NCBI RefSeq assembly: GCF_009754945.1
Contig: NZ_WPIN01000004.1
Location: 372,001-436,000 of the forward strand
Source of the DNA: Spirosoma arboris
Lineage (GTDB): Bacteria > Bacteroidota > Bacteroidia > Cytophagales > Spirosomataceae
DNA length: 64,000 nt
Direction: 5' to 3'
In this document: positions 63,797 to 64,000 of the stretch, piece after piece
Position numbering within the stretch: position 1 is the first letter of the stretch
Layout of the letters: the number at the start of each line of letters is the position of its first letter
Position numbers and translations under genes: made by a program
The notes under the pieces: generated by a model
Databases searched by the model: none
The model's input: the letters and a program-made list of their open reading frames with translations, nothing else
Told to the model about the DNA's origin: nothing

Positions 63797-64000
63797 TCGG
63801 TTATTCGTATGGTCTGTTATTTTGTCACTACGTACCGGGGGCTGTCAGGGTGGGGTGGTTACAACACTTTATAGGAGTCGGGCAGGAATAGTAGCATAAA
63901 GAAACAGAGGAAACCTAAAGAGAATCTGAAGTTGGTTGGCAGTGGTTGTACAAGTCAACTTGAAAATGTATTCAGTTTTCTGCGACGAACTAGAAAAACA

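Overview
The window looks like a chromosome segment of a Bacteroidota member, most likely a Cytophagales/Spirosoma-type soil or freshwater bacterium (inference from gene content). Supporting signs are several TAnnTTTG-type -7 promoter boxes, few Shine-Dalgarno sequences, many outer-membrane barrels and carboxypeptidase-regulatory-like domains, lipoproteins, a sphingolipid/inositol-lipid style gene set, and a class I lanthipeptide cluster with a C39-peptidase exporter. I saw no tRNA, rRNA, CRISPR array, integrase or intact IS element.

Layout. 1-11 kb: a cut-off SnoaL-like protein, an aldo/keto reductase with a divergent AraC regulator, a decayed Fic gene, a beta-propeller secreted protein, the ComM/YifB ATPase, an FHA-PrsW fusion, RsmH, a hypothetical envelope protein and a TlpA-type thioredoxin. 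11-19 kb: OmpR-type regulator, histidine kinase, TolC, RND pump and lipoprotein adaptor, all on the + strand; four helically phased TCTAAT repeats and a TACCTTTG box lie just before tolC. 19-27.5 kb (- strand): a class I lanthipeptide operon in the order precursor, LanB dehydratase, C39-peptidase ABC exporter, HlyD-like partner, LanC cyclase. The 45-codon precursor gene was found by reading the minus strand; a strong hairpin with a U-tract separates it from lanB.

27.7-36.6 kb: a YdcF protein, a cytochrome c/sugar dehydrogenase fusion, then a - strand operon (PAP2/AUR1-like enzyme, CDP-alcohol phosphatidyltransferase fused to DUF4833, DUF5686-type outer-membrane protein, GtrA, PgpA) that resembles the Bacteroidota inositol phospholipid/inositol phosphorylceramide locus, with a TetR gene upstream. 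36.8-41.8 kb: PfkB kinase, YceI, dienelactone hydrolase, and two glycosyltransferases (GT9, GT4). A 191-bp nested palindromic element separates these from a - strand run (42-47.6 kb) of one nucleotidyltransferase, four SAM methyltransferases and one B12-binding radical SAM enzyme, whose product is unknown.

47.7-64 kb: LEA14-like protein, di-haem cytochrome c peroxidase, a PadR/HAAS pair, a deleted glycosyltransferase pseudogene, an ACP-like small protein without the carrier serine, a duplicated PepSY-like lipoprotein, a LytTR regulator with Glu at the phosphorylation site, a sigma factor with a partner that joins a short cytoplasmic N-terminus to a barrel-like C-terminus, and an envelope gene series (START, YncE-like propeller, TPR, BamA-like barrel, PAP2).

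Starts were moved downstream of the longest frame where a signal peptide, a neighbouring gene, an ATG in place of TTG/GTG, or a promoter box argued for it. All functional calls are by eye from motifs; no database search was possible.
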